DNA of 64,000 nt from Thermopolyspora sp040678635 (GCF_040678635.1 NZ_JBFATZ010000008.1:248001-312000), one strand, 5' to 3'; numbered from the stretch's first letter, positions 34,838 to 44,482 are shown. Numbers and translations are program-made. The notes: generated from the sequence alone by a model not told the origin.

Positions 34838-37800
34838 ATGCCGCGACCCACCGACTGGAACGCCATCGGACTCTCTGGCGACCCGACCCCTGGCGACCCC
34901 AACCGCCTCGACGAGCTGCTGCGCTCGGTCAACGATCTGGGCAGAGTGGCCCGGGAAATCGACGACGCGTTCGTGGCCGTGCTGAACAAGACGGACGGCG
35001 CGTTCACCGGGCAGACGGCGGACGCGCTCCGGGAGAAGATCAGCGGGGAGTTGCGCGACTTCGTCCAGAGCTTCGCGGACGCCTTTGAGACCTCCGCGCA
35101 GGCCCTCAACACCTACATCACCGTCATGCGGGACCAGCAGTGGCGGGCCGACAACGCGCTGGAGCAGGGGCGCGGGCTGCCCGAAGACGACCCGCGCCGC
35201 GAAGAACTGGCCACGACCGCCCGCCTGGCGGGCGAAGCCCAGGCGGAGGCGGGCAAGACGGCCGGGGAGGCGATACGGTCGGCGGCACGCGGCATCAAGC
35301 GGCCGATCTCCAGCTGCGAGGAGTTCTGGAACATCTTCAAATGGATCGCCGTCGCCTTGGTCCTTCCCGCGCTGATCTTCGGCGGGCCGGTCGCGCTGCT
35401 GACCATCGGGCTGAACTTCACGCTTTTCGTCAAAACGATGGTGGACGCCGCCAACGGAAAGGCCGACGCTCTCGCGGTCTTCCTCGCCGCCCTGGGGATC
35501 ATCGCGCCGACGACCAGGGCGTTCCCGGTGGGTCAACTGCTCAGCAAGACCATCGGGAAGGGTATCTCGCGCGGCTCCTCCCACCTCGTCTACACGTTGA
35601 CCAGGGATGTGGCACGCCGCGCCTTCTCCTCCTACCGGTTCGCACCTGGTATGGGCCGTTTCGTGTTGGCATCCCCGAACGGGCTCAGGGCCGGCCCGCT
35701 GTGGATACTAATCACCCCCCTCAAAGACACGCCGCGTCTGATAGGCACGGCCCTCAGAAACGGCGCCACCGGGGCCTACCACGGCATCCGGGCCCTGCCC
35801 GGGGTGATCGCCGGCATTCCGGGCCAGGTGTTCCGGACGAACTCACCGATGTGGCAGTTCGCCGGGAGACACCTGGGCGGCGCCAAGGGACTGCGCTTGA
35901 TCCTGCCGGTCGACGCCATGGAGATCGGCGCCTACGGCCTCAAGGGCGCGTTGCGGATCGGTTTCGTGGAACGCGGCCTGAAGTTCCAGTACCTGTTCGG
36001 CGCCCCACTGGTCGGTGCCCTCGGCCGAGGCGCCGCCGCGATCCCCGCGCCGCCGGCCTACAAGGACGCGCTGCGCGACATGCCACCCACCTACGGGGCG
36101 ATGGCACTCGGCCACAACACCAACTTCATGGTCAACATGGTCCGTGTCGACCCTGTCGACCTGGCGACCGCTCGGCGCGCCCTCGACGACTTTTCGCTAC
36201 CGCCCGGCGCGGGCGGCGTTCTCGAACCGCCGCCCTTCACCAGGGCCGGCCAACTCGGCGCCACGACGTGGCGGCCCTTGGGGATGCTCGAACTGGAAGC
36301 GTCCCTGAACGTCGCCACCCGCGGACTCGACATGCCCATCCGAGAGCTCACCGCGATCCGCAACGGCGACCTGGGCGGCCTGACCTTCACGCCGCACGGC
36401 GTACACGGAGACCTCAGCCCCGCACCCGTCTTCGACGTGGCCCACGGCACACGCGGAGAGTCCGGTCTCGTTCCGGCGTACGACGTGGCCCGCGGCACAC
36501 GCGGAGAGTTCGGTCTCGTTTCGGTGTACGACGTGGCCCCCGGCGTCCATGCGTTCGGCGTCCCCGCGGTCGTACCCGCCGTGCACGCCGCCGACATGGG
36601 CGCGGCGGGGGCGCTGAGAACGACGGGCAACGCGTCGGCGCTTCAGCCGAGCGCCCTGGGCCTACTCGCCACCCCATCGGTGAGCCGCATCGACACCCCC
36701 GCCATCGGCACCACCGCCCACCTCGACGACCCCATCGTCCACGCCCTCACCGCCAACCAGGTCAACCTGCACCTGAACGAGTTCGCCCCAAGACCCACCG
36801 CCCACGTCGCCGCAGGGCAGGCGTCGACCCCGGCCACGCCCGACCCGATTCCCGCCATGGCCGCATCGGCGGCACCCCCTCCGCCCGTAGGCACCACCAT
36901 CGCGGCCGGCACGCCACCCCCTTCCCCTGCGGTCTTGACCGCGAGCACGCCGACCCCCTCCCCAGCATCCGCGACGATCTCGCCGGACGGACCGGCCGAC
37001 CGCGTGACGTCCGCATTCGCGCTGCTGAGCGACGGCGGAAGAGTCCGTACCACGAACACCCCCGAGCCGGCCATGGCGAGCGGTGACATCCCCAGGGGAA
37101 CACCGAGAACCATCGGCGACACGAGAACCGCCACGCCTCCGCCCGCTTCTCCACGCGCGAACGAAACCTCCGCCATCGTCCCGCTCCGGGACATCGACGG
37201 CATGCCCGCCATCCCACCTCAAGCCCACACCGTCCCACCCCGGGCCCCCGACATCACACCCAACCTCTCCCACCAGGCCAACCCCCAGCCCCACCCCCTA
37301 CACAGAGCCAACAGCGCACCCAACCCCTCCCACCAGGCCAACCCTCAGCCCCACCCTCTCCACGAAGCCAACCCCCAGCCCCACCCCCTCCACAGGGCCG
37401 ACCCCGAGCACCACCCCCTGCACAGAGCCAACAGCGCCCCCAACCTCCCCCACCAAGCCAACCCCCAACCCCACCCCCTCCACAGAGCCAACAGCGCCCC
37501 CAACCCCTCCCACCAAGCCAACCCTCAGCCCCACCCCCTCCACGAAGCCGACCCCCAGCCCCACCCCCTCCACAGGGCCGACTCCATGCCCCACTCCCCC
37601 CTGCACAGGGCCGACAACGCACCGGAACCGCCCCGCCGAGCCAACAGCATGCTCGAATTGGGCCGGGCTCGTCAGGAGCGGGCGGTGGCGGGGGGCTCCC
37701 GACAGCGGGACGTGCCCCAGGTGCCTGACGGGACGCGGCTGCGCGGGCCGGAAGGGGTACCGGACCGGTGGGTCAGCGTCACGATCGGGCAGGACGGGTC

Positions 37801-40800
37801 GCGCGTGCTGCGCGTCGTCGACAACGCCGGTACGCACCAGCCGCACCTGACCCTCGTCGAAGAGCCCGTCGGCACGCTCAGAGTCATCGACACCACTGTG
37901 AATGGCTCCTACATCCGATACGGCATCGACGGCGAACCCCTGCTCACACGCCGCCCAGGGCCGGACGGGACCTTCGTCGTGATCAGATCCGACGGACAGG
38001 GCGTGCAGGCCCGACTGGAGAACGCCACCGGAGAGGTTCTCAGCGGACGCGCCGTCGAGATCTTGCCGGGTGGCTCGGTGAAGGTCTCCTTCACTCACGG
38101 CCCCCGGACCCGGGAGTACACCGTCCAGTCCTTCGACGGAAGGCTGCTGCGCCAGGCCATCAACGAGATCAACAAAAACGGTCGCCCAACGCGTGGCCAG
38201 TACGTCGTGGATTACCCGGCGCAGGGACGCCCGACCTGGACGTACACGCGGAACCCGGATGATCCGCAGCACGGCGGCCCTGCCAGCGTCTTCCACCATG
38301 GCTTCGCCGATGTCTCCGCCGACGGCAAACGCATCCGCCTCTACACCGAGCTGGGCGGCAAGGTGAAGGTCCTCGAGCGTCGTACTCTGCCCGGTGGCGT
38401 CGTCATAGACGCCTTCCGTCCCACGGGCGCCCGGTTCGGCTTCACCTCCCGGCATACCACCTGGGTGAGCTGGAACGACTCCGGCACCATGAAGGGTCAC
38501 GGCATTCGCGTCCACGACACGTCCGGATTGGCCTGGCGGGACTATGACAGTCACGGCGATTTCCTGCGGGAGTTCCGTTATGGCCTGCACAAGACCGAGG
38601 GCAGACTCGGATACGTCATCGCCATCAAGGGCAAGGGCGAGGACGCGGGCTGGACCTGGCACCGGTTCGACGGCCTCGACCGCGAACTGGGCTCTGGACC
38701 GCGCACCCAGCACAAAGATGACGGATGGACCGACAAGCTCGCCGACGGCACCCTGGTGCAGGAGCAGTGGGGCAGATTCCACCGGCCGCAGTCTGCCGGT
38801 CATTACCTCGAATACGACTGGGACCGCGCAGCGGGCAGACCCGCCGCCACCTGGCAACTCCAGTCATCGCAGGGCAAGATGATCGGCGCCTACACGGCGC
38901 TGGGCGACGGCATGATCTCCGTCACTCGCTGGTCGGAGCAACGACTCCCGCTGTGGGTGCGCAAGGCCGTCGTCGGCATGGCCGACCCCGAGCCCGCCCT
39001 GCACTACCTGCGGACCGACAACCGGCTGCAGATCCACACCTGGGTCAAGGAGGGGGGAGCAAGCCCCGGAAGCGGCTTCCGCTACATCACCCTGGACGGC
39101 GGCTTCGTCGACCTCGCCGCGGACGGACGTTTCGTCCGCGCCACCACCAAACTGTACGACGGCGGGATGCTGAAGGTCGGCGACCACGCGACCCCGCCCG
39201 GCTACGCGGCCCCGAACGAACACGCGGTGCCGTGGCAGGAACCCGGCCGCAGCGGCTACCGGGTGACCATGGACCCCGCCCAGCCCGGCGCCCGGGCGGA
39301 CATGCCCATCTGGCAGGACCGGTTCCGGGCGGCGGACGACGGCCCGTGGCTGGTGACCCGCGAAGGCTTCTCCGACGGTTCGATCCGCCAGTACCGAACG
39401 CCGTACCCGCTGCCGGAGAACGGCGGGCCGGGCGGGCGGCCGGGCGGCCCCTGGACGCAGCGCGACGCACACGGGCTCGTCGTCGCCCGGCAGGACGACT
39501 GGCCGCATGCGGCCGCTCCGGACGGCCCCGCTCCTGCCCGGATCAGCATCGAGGGCAGAGGCTCGCCGGACTCCGCCACCTGGCGCTGGACGGCCCGCGA
39601 CGACCAGGGCAACGTTATCGGCGAGGGCCTGCGCGTCTCCTATCGTGGCGCACGGGATCCGTCGCTGCCCTGGGACGACTCCTTCCGCGACTTCGCCGCC
39701 GGCGCCCTCATACGCGAGACCGACATGCTCGACGGCGGCAGGTTCGTGCAGGCGTGGAAGGGCACCGATCCGGCCACCGGGCAGGAACGCTGGTTCGTGC
39801 AGAAGTACGACGCGGCCGGCAACGTGGTGCCGTACGGCGAGGGCCGGCAGGTGCGCCGGTGGTGGGACCCGAACACCCGCACCTGGGGAGACCGATGGTT
39901 CGACGGGGCGAGACACTTCCGCGACGAGTTCCACCCCGCGAACGGCGGCCATCCGCAGGTCGTCCGGGAGGTGCCGCCTCACCTGTCCTGGAACGACGGC
40001 CCGCTACGGGTGCGCGAGTACATGCTGGGCGGCGGCGCTGCCCCGGTTCCGGGCACCTGGAAAGAGTTCGATCACGGCATCGTGGTCCGCAAACGCGCTG
40101 ATCTGGGCGACGGAACATTCCTGGAGACGGACACCTGGCGGGGCCAGTGGCGCCGCTACGACGGCACCGGTCGCCTCATCGCCCAGCGCAACGTCTCTGG
40201 ATGGGTGTTCGAAAGAGGCCCGGAGGGCCGAATGCGGCTCACCGGCAGCGAGTACGACTTCCGCGGCGTCATGAGCGATCTGCGTGGCTGGGGCCGCCGG
40301 ATTCGCGAGACCGAGCGCCTGCCGTGGGGCGGCGCCGTGTCCGTGGACTCCGCACGCTTCCAGGCCGCGCTCGACGGAGTTCAGGGACTCCCGTCGCCTT
40401 CGGGCGGCCGGGTGAGCCTCGGCGAGGCCGCCTACAAGCCGTACTCGCAGCTGGTGGGGGAACGGATGCTGCTGGACTTCGGCCAGGAGTTTCTGCTGGA
40501 GTTCACCGCCAACCTGGGCATCAACGCGATCATCGCGTCAGCGCAGAACAGGCCGTTCAACGCTCAGGACGCGCTGCGGTCGCTCGCCAACGCCGCGATC
40601 TCCGGCGGCATCAAGAGCGGCGCGAGCAGCGTGATGCACGACATCCGCGGAAGCGCCACCCACACCTTCAAAACCCGCATCGGGAGCATCGACAGCGGCA
40701 AACCCGGCACGATGCGGCCGTACAACGCCGACAAAACCTGGCGCAATGAGTGGGCAGGCAACGAGTCTCCCGCCCGCTGGCGCGGCGGCACGTACGACTA

Positions 40801-41257
40801 TCTCTTCACCACCCTGCTCAACCCGATCACGAGCTTCGTCAACGGCAGCATGAACGCGGCCGTGTGGGGCATCATCCCAGGTCATACCGAAGTTCGGGTA
40901 CTCTCCGGCGCCGACGCCCTAGCGGCCGGCGGCATCACGGCGCTGGCCGGGGTGACCACCGCCGCGGGCCTCGGCGCGGTCAGGCACACGATCACCGCGG
41001 GCGGCGACGGCCGGTTCTGGCACCGCTACGGCGTCACCGAGTACCTGTTGCAGGCCCCCCTCAAGTTCCTGGAGAAGTACTTCGCGACGGTGTTCCTGGC
41101 CCCCAGGATGCGGTACACGTTCGCCCCGCAGTGGTACCAGCCAACGTCGCCGACCAGCCCACCGCCTGCTCAGCCCGGCCCGGGTCCGCAAGCCGACCCG
41201 CAACCGCAGACGGAACCCCACCCGCAGACCCAACCCGACCCGAAGAAGCAAGGGTGA
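34838..41257 (+). CDS. giant 2139-aa type VII-associated protein with WXG-like head, membrane segments and beta-repeat body
   Basis: ATG 34838 is preceded by GTAGGGAA. Residues 1-150 are helical (LLRSVNDLGRVAREIDDAFV, FADAFETSAQALNTYITVMR), like an ESX substrate head. Hydrophobic stretches lie at 165-200 (KWIAVALVLPALIFGGPVAL) and 211-225. A helical/loop region runs to about 600, then a Pro/Thr/Ala-rich linker with a 10-residue tandem repeat (815-935). From about 960 to 1800 there are many beta-strand pairs with Trp/Tyr and Gly-Asp turns (such as DGRLLRQAINEI, WRWTARDDQGNVIGEG, TWGDRWFDGARHFRDEF), resembling RHS-like shells. The last 300 residues are a separate domain (MLLDFGQEFLLEFTANLGIN) and a PQ-rich tail. 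A polymorphic-toxin or adhesin role is inference; no catalytic motif was recognised. Confidence 0.82.
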   Translation: MPRPTDWNAIGLSGDPTPGDPNRLDELLRSVNDLGRVAREIDDAFVAVLNKTDGAFTGQTADALREKISGELRDFVQSFADAFETSAQALNTYITVMRDQQWRADNALEQGRGLPEDDPRREELATTARLAGEAQAEAGKTAGEAIRSAARGIKRPISSCEEFWNIFKWIAVALVLPALIFGGPVALLTIGLNFTLFVKTMVDAANGKADALAVFLAALGIIAPTTRAFPVGQLLSKTIGKGISRGSSHLVYTLTRDVARRAFSSYRFAPGMGRFVLASPNGLRAGPLWILITPLKDTPRLIGTALRNGATGAYHGIRALPGVIAGIPGQVFRTNSPMWQFAGRHLGGAKGLRLILPVDAMEIGAYGLKGALRIGFVERGLKFQYLFGAPLVGALGRGAAAIPAPPAYKDALRDMPPTYGAMALGHNTNFMVNMVRVDPVDLATARRALDDFSLPPGAGGVLEPPPFTRAGQLGATTWRPLGMLELEASLNVATRGLDMPIRELTAIRNGDLGGLTFTPHGVHGDLSPAPVFDVAHGTRGESGLVPAYDVARGTRGEFGLVSVYDVAPGVHAFGVPAVVPAVHAADMGAAGALRTTGNASALQPSALGLLATPSVSRIDTPAIGTTAHLDDPIVHALTANQVNLHLNEFAPRPTAHVAAGQASTPATPDPIPAMAASAAPPPPVGTTIAAGTPPPSPAVLTASTPTPSPASATISPDGPADRVTSAFALLSDGGRVRTTNTPEPAMASGDIPRGTPRTIGDTRTATPPPASPRANETSAIVPLRDIDGMPAIPPQAHTVPPRAPDITPNLSHQANPQPHPLHRANSAPNPSHQANPQPHPLHEANPQPHPLHRADPEHHPLHRANSAPNLPHQANPQPHPLHRANSAPNPSHQANPQPHPLHEADPQPHPLHRADSMPHSPLHRADNAPEPPRRANSMLELGRARQERAVAGGSRQRDVPQVPDGTRLRGPEGVPDRWVSVTIGQDGSRVLRVVDNAGTHQPHLTLVEEPVGTLRVIDTTVNGSYIRYGIDGEPLLTRRPGPDGTFVVIRSDGQGVQARLENATGEVLSGRAVEILPGGSVKVSFTHGPRTREYTVQSFDGRLLRQAINEINKNGRPTRGQYVVDYPAQGRPTWTYTRNPDDPQHGGPASVFHHGFADVSADGKRIRLYTELGGKVKVLERRTLPGGVVIDAFRPTGARFGFTSRHTTWVSWNDSGTMKGHGIRVHDTSGLAWRDYDSHGDFLREFRYGLHKTEGRLGYVIAIKGKGEDAGWTWHRFDGLDRELGSGPRTQHKDDGWTDKLADGTLVQEQWGRFHRPQSAGHYLEYDWDRAAGRPAATWQLQSSQGKMIGAYTALGDGMISVTRWSEQRLPLWVRKAVVGMADPEPALHYLRTDNRLQIHTWVKEGGASPGSGFRYITLDGGFVDLAADGRFVRATTKLYDGGMLKVGDHATPPGYAAPNEHAVPWQEPGRSGYRVTMDPAQPGARADMPIWQDRFRAADDGPWLVTREGFSDGSIRQYRTPYPLPENGGPGGRPGGPWTQRDAHGLVVARQDDWPHAAAPDGPAPARISIEGRGSPDSATWRWTARDDQGNVIGEGLRVSYRGARDPSLPWDDSFRDFAAGALIRETDMLDGGRFVQAWKGTDPATGQERWFVQKYDAAGNVVPYGEGRQVRRWWDPNTRTWGDRWFDGARHFRDEFHPANGGHPQVVREVPPHLSWNDGPLRVREYMLGGGAAPVPGTWKEFDHGIVVRKRADLGDGTFLETDTWRGQWRRYDGTGRLIAQRNVSGWVFERGPEGRMRLTGSEYDFRGVMSDLRGWGRRIRETERLPWGGAVSVDSARFQAALDGVQGLPSPSGGRVSLGEAAYKPYSQLVGERMLLDFGQEFLLEFTANLGINAIIASAQNRPFNAQDALRSLANAAISGGIKSGASSVMHDIRGSATHTFKTRIGSIDSGKPGTMRPYNADKTWRNEWAGNESPARWRGGTYDYLFTTLLNPITSFVNGSMNAAVWGIIPGHTEVRVLSGADALAAGGITALAGVTTAAGLGAVRHTITAGGDGRFWHRYGVTEYLLQAPLKFLEKYFATVFLAPRMRYTFAPQWYQPTSPTSPPPAQPGPGPQADPQPQTEPHPQTQPDPKKQG
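37280..37642 (+). repeat. 30-bp in-frame tandem repeat (12 units) inside the giant gene
   Basis: Twelve units, each of 10 codons (one has 11), alternate between NPQPHPLHRA/EA types and NSAPNPSHQA types, with later variants starting DP or DS. Coding strand C content is extreme. The units encode a Pro/His-rich stalk between head and body domains. Copy number in such arrays is prone to change by slippage. Confidence 0.93.
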
Positions 41258-41261
41258 GCCG

Positions 41262-41714
41262 ATGTCCTCGCCACAGCCGATCGGCGGCGGCGGCGATTCC
41301 GGCCAGGAGGCGATCGCAACGCTGGTCAAGCTGATGGAGGACCACCGCGAGGACATCGTGGTGATCGCCGCCGGTTACCCCGGTGACATGCAGCGTTTCG
41401 TGGCCGCCAACCCCGGCCTGGCCTCCCGTTTCACTCGTACGCTGATGTTCCAGGACTACCTGGCCGCCGAACTCGTCGCGATCGTGGAGCATCTGGCGTA
41501 GGAGCATCGGTACGAGCTGAGCGCCGAGGCCCGCGAGACGCTGCTCGCGATGTTCGAGCAGATGCCGCGCGACGAGGGCTTCGGCAAACGGCCGCTACGC
41601 CCGGCAGGTTTTCCAGGAGATGACCGAACACCAGGCGCAGCGGGTCGCCGAGCTGGCCAACCCCACCGACGAGCAACTCGTCGCCCTGGAGGTGGAGGAC
41701 CTGCCGCACGTCGG
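41262..41714 (+). pseudogene. eccA-type AAA+ ATPase, C-terminal relic
   Basis: It starts 4 bp after the giant gene with MSSPQPIGGGGDSGQEAIAT, then LVKLMEDHREDIVVIAAGYP, NPGLASRFTRTLMFQDYLAA. This is the Walker B-to-arginine-finger part of CbxX/EccA ATPases (NPGLxSRF is diagnostic). A TAG at 41499-41501 interrupts it; the same frame continues EHRYELSAEARETLLAMFEQ, then an extra base near 41587 shifts to RYARQVFQEMTEHQAQRVAE, ending near EDLPHVG. The N-terminal TPR domain and Walker A are gone. It shows that a fuller ESX locus with EccA once stood here. Confidence 0.8.
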
Positions 41715-42103
41715 CGTCCCCGCCTGCTCCTCGCCGCCCGTGCGACGGACGACACGCTCGACGCGGTGGCGATACGTGTGCACCACTTCGCCCGAAACAC
41801 CGACCACATTTCAGCTCACCTTCCCTGATAGGAAGAACGAGCACGGCAAAGGCCGTGGAGGGCGTACGTATCGACCGTGTCCCTCGGACACCAGGAGAGC
41901 CTTGGGTTTGCGGCAGGTGGGCCTGCACCGGGCGGGCATCCATGGGCCCGGCACCCGGCGGGACAGGGATCACGCCGGATGCCGGGCCTGGGTGTGGCCT
42001 GCCGCCGTGGGGGTGGCGGGGCCACGGATGGTCGGGCGCGACGACACGGGACACCCCGAGGCTGCATCCCTCGCCCAGGGTTCGCATGCCGCCGCGCCCG
42101 GCT
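41715..42103. other. intergenic stretch after the eccA relic
   Basis: No gene is supported. Around 41935-41990 there are nested inverted repeats (GGCATCC / GGATGCC and GGCCCGGCA / TGCCGGGCC) that could fold as a terminator for the reverse-strand small-gene operon or for the forward secretion genes. Confidence 0.4.
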
Positions 42104-42244
42104 TCACGGGCCGTCCGGCTCGTCGAGGATCTCGCCGGCCGACCCCTGGTCGTCGTCCTCGACGACCGGCGGATCGTCGTCCCGCAGCCGGTCAGGGGAC
42201 GCGATGTACGCCATGTGCGAGAGGAACTGAGGGCCGCCGATCAC
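42104..42244 (-). CDS. hypothetical 46-aa protein, last gene of a compact operon
   Basis: GTG 42244 overlaps the stop of the previous gene (GTGA), with GGGGGAG nine bases upstream. The product is acidic (SPDRLRDDDPPVVEDDDQGS, then EILDEPDGP). Function is unknown. The tight coupling and consistent codon pattern argue that it is real despite its size. Confidence 0.5.
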   Translation of the reverse strand: MIGGPQFLSHMAYIASPDRLRDDDPPVVEDDDQGSAGEILDEPDGP

Positions 42245-42420
42245 AGGCCATCACTCCCCCTGCGCAGCCGCGCGGCCCGGCGTACGAACCCCGCCATGCG
42301 GTGAAGGGTCGGCTCGTCGGGCGCCTTGATGGTCCAGCCCGTCTCCTGGTGCTCGGCGGACAGGCGGCCCTGCTCGTCCTGCTCGACGGGCCCGAACTCG
42401 CGCATCCGGTGATCGCTCAC
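42241..42420 (-). CDS. hypothetical 59-aa protein
   Basis: GTG 42420 lies in a GTGA overlap with the upstream gene. The product (MREFGPVEQDEQGRLSAEHQ, ETGWTIKAPDEPTLHRMAGF, basic C-terminus RRAARLRRGS) has no recognised domain. It is the third gene in a run of four tiny genes downstream of the XRE-TPR regulator. Confidence 0.55.
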   Translation of the reverse strand: MSDHRMREFGPVEQDEQGRLSAEHQETGWTIKAPDEPTLHRMAGFVRRAARLRRGSDGL

Positions 42421-42692
42421 GAGTGCCCCCCGGCGTCCGCCAGGGCGAGGGCCATCTCCGCGCCCCTCATCTGTTCCCACAGCCCTTCGGCCGTGCGGGC
42501 GTCGACGACCAGGGGGCGCGGCGCCGGCAAGGACGCGAACGCCCAGAAGGCGCGCGACCAGGGGCCGTACAGGACCGTCCACGCGGGTTCCTGGTCGTTC
42601 AGCGCATCCGCCTCCGCCCTGCGGTGCCGATCCCACGCGCGCCGCCGGACCGTCTGACGCGGCACGCCGAGGCGGTGCCGTCCGCCGGCCAT
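42417..42692 (-). CDS. hypothetical 91-aa protein
   Basis: ATG 42692 overlaps the stop of the upstream membrane gene by one base (TGATG). The basic N-terminus (GVPRQTVRRRAWDRHRRAEA) is followed by EPAWTVLYGPWSRAFWAFAS and an Ala/Leu-rich helical end (TAEGLWEQMRGAEMALALAD). Proteins of this general appearance occur next to XRE-type regulators in actinomycete genomes; function unknown. Confidence 0.6.
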   Translation of the reverse strand: MAGGRHRLGVPRQTVRRRAWDRHRRAEADALNDQEPAWTVLYGPWSRAFWAFASLPAPRPLVVDARTAEGLWEQMRGAEMALALADAGGHS

Positions 42693-42961
42693 CACCGCCT
42701 CCTCACCGTGCGGGCGAGGATGACCAGGGCGGTGACCGGCCACGCGGCCGACCACGCCACCACCACCGCGCCGAGTAGAAGCGGCCGGTCGAGCCGGTTG
42801 TCGACGGCGGCGTCCTCGAGCACGGCCGCGAACGCGCGAGGACGGGACAAGGCGACGCCGGCCAGCACGGCGAGCATGACGGCCGCGCCGGACAGGTAGA
42901 CGGCCAGGATCGGATGTTCGGTCGCGGCCTGGAGGAGGGAATCACTCGTCGGGGAAGCCAT
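42692..42961 (-). CDS. small membrane protein, 89 aa
   Basis: ATG 42961, no clear Shine-Dalgarno. Two membrane helices are visible: HPILAVYLSGAAVMLAVLAG and PLLLGAVVVAWSAAWPVTAL. The C-terminus is basic (ARTVRRR). It is the first gene of the four-gene compact operon, 61 bp after the XRE-TPR regulator stop, so regulator and small genes may share one transcript. Confidence 0.65.
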   Translation of the reverse strand: MASPTSDSLLQAATEHPILAVYLSGAAVMLAVLAGVALSRPRAFAAVLEDAAVDNRLDRPLLLGAVVVAWSAAWPVTALVILARTVRRR

Positions 42962-43022
42962 GGTCAGAGCGTGACGGCCACACCACGCCCTGAAGTATCA
43001 CGGGTTCGTGAAACTCCGCGCG

Positions 43023-44243
43023 CTACGGCATGCCGAGCCACCCCGCGAACCGGCTCAGGCCGCCCGGGCGCCGCCGCTCCAGGTCCACCAGCATCCGTAC
43101 CGTCTCGCGCACCATCGGATGGTTGCGCGTCATCTGAGGGGCCACACGGCGTGCCGAATACAGCGTCTCCAGCGCCTTCGACCGGTCACCGTGGTAAAGC
43201 CATCCCCGCGCCAAGTCGATGTAGTAGTGCCCCAGGCGGACCGGGGCCACCGTCGGGGGGATCCGTGCCCGCTCGGCACGGCGAACGGCCTCGGTGCCGT
43301 CGTACATCTCCACCGCCACCCCGATCTCGTGGATGGCCACGTTCGACGGGCCGAACTCCAGGCCGTAGTGGTTGGCGTCTCCCCCCAGGAGTCGCGCCGC
43401 CTCCCGTGCGTGGTCGATGTGGGCGAACGCCGTCTGCCGATCCGCGGCCCGCGCGGCGAAGACCGCCGACCGCAGATGTGCCGCGCCGTAGACGCTCAGG
43501 CCGGCGGGAGACAGCGCCCCCGGATCCTCGCCGACGTCCCGCCGGATCCGCTCCAGCAGCATCAGGCCCTTGTCGTAGGACGCCGAAGCCAGGAACAGCG
43601 TGGAGCGCTGCCACTGCGTTCGTGCGACCCGTAGCGGGTCCTGGGACCGCTGTGCGGCCCACGCCACACGATCCATGGCCAGGCTCCGCAGGTCGAAGTA
43701 CCCCAGGGTGTAGGCGATCGCCGTCACACCGGTGTACGCCTCCGACAGCAGCGCGAACAGCTCGTCGCGCCGTGAGCCGTCGCTGATGTGCGCCGCCCGG
43801 GTCAGCTCCTCCAGCAGTGCGGGGAGCATGTCGGCGAGCTGTGCGTACCGGGCACGCCGACCGAGGGAGGACGCCCGCTTGACGTCCGCGCGGAGCTGGT
43901 CGACGGGACGCGGGGGAACATCCTCGTCGGGCAGGTCCCAGGCGACCAGGGCGCGCCGGATACCCGGGATGTGCTCGTGAATCGCCGCGCCGCGCCGGTC
44001 CGGTTCCATGTACGGCTGACCGGTGAGCGTACCGATCTCGACGCCGAGGGCACGCGCCACGCCCGCGACGAGTGACTGTGTGGCCGGTTTGTGCCCGCGC
44101 TCCACCTGGGCGATCAGGCTCTTAGAGCATGGCACCCGCTGGGCGAGTTGGTGCTGGGTCAGTCCGCGGAGTTTGCGCGCGCTGGCGATGCGTCGCCCGA
44201 TCCGCTCTTCGCCACCCGGTACGTCCCTACTATCACCACGCAT
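43023..44243 (-). CDS. XRE-family regulator with TPR-like repeats
   Basis: A 406-aa protein. The N-terminal HTH (about 15-75) reads RIASARKLRGLTQHQLAQRV, then CSKSLIAQVERGHKPATQSL. The remaining 320 residues are helical repeats of TPR type (LPALLEELTRAAHISDGSRR, AYTGVTAIAYTLGYFDLRS, YIDLARGWLYHGDRSKALET, SARRVAPQMTRNHPMVRETV), typical of large actinobacterial regulators that may sense peptides or protein partners. Such genes often pair with small unknown genes, as here. It is divergent from a SAM methyltransferase gene with a 239-bp gap. Confidence 0.88.
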   Translation of the reverse strand: MRGDSRDVPGGEERIGRRIASARKLRGLTQHQLAQRVPCSKSLIAQVERGHKPATQSLVAGVARALGVEIGTLTGQPYMEPDRRGAAIHEHIPGIRRALVAWDLPDEDVPPRPVDQLRADVKRASSLGRRARYAQLADMLPALLEELTRAAHISDGSRRDELFALLSEAYTGVTAIAYTLGYFDLRSLAMDRVAWAAQRSQDPLRVARTQWQRSTLFLASASYDKGLMLLERIRRDVGEDPGALSPAGLSVYGAAHLRSAVFAARAADRQTAFAHIDHAREAARLLGGDANHYGLEFGPSNVAIHEIGVAVEMYDGTEAVRRAERARIPPTVAPVRLGHYYIDLARGWLYHGDRSKALETLYSARRVAPQMTRNHPMVRETVRMLVDLERRRPGGLSRFAGWLGMP

Positions 44244-44482
44244 GGAAGGCCCTGCACCTTGCCCGATGGTCTCGACAACCTCAGGCTATGGCGCGGGGCC
44301 TGAATCATGCGAGGGGATAACCGGATCCGTCGCATGGGCCGGGCTCAGGAAGTATCCCCCCCACGCACGTGAAGCGGAGAAACGGACTGAGTGGATTGCC
44401 CACATTCCGGAAAAGAGCGGGAGAATGACCTAAGATCCACTTGGGACTACGAACCACTTTCAGAGACGGGGAGATCCCTGCT

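Noticed and set aside
37280..37642. CRISPR-like regular repeats
   Set aside because: The 30-bp units are contiguous, without unique spacers, and keep one reading frame; no cas gene is near.
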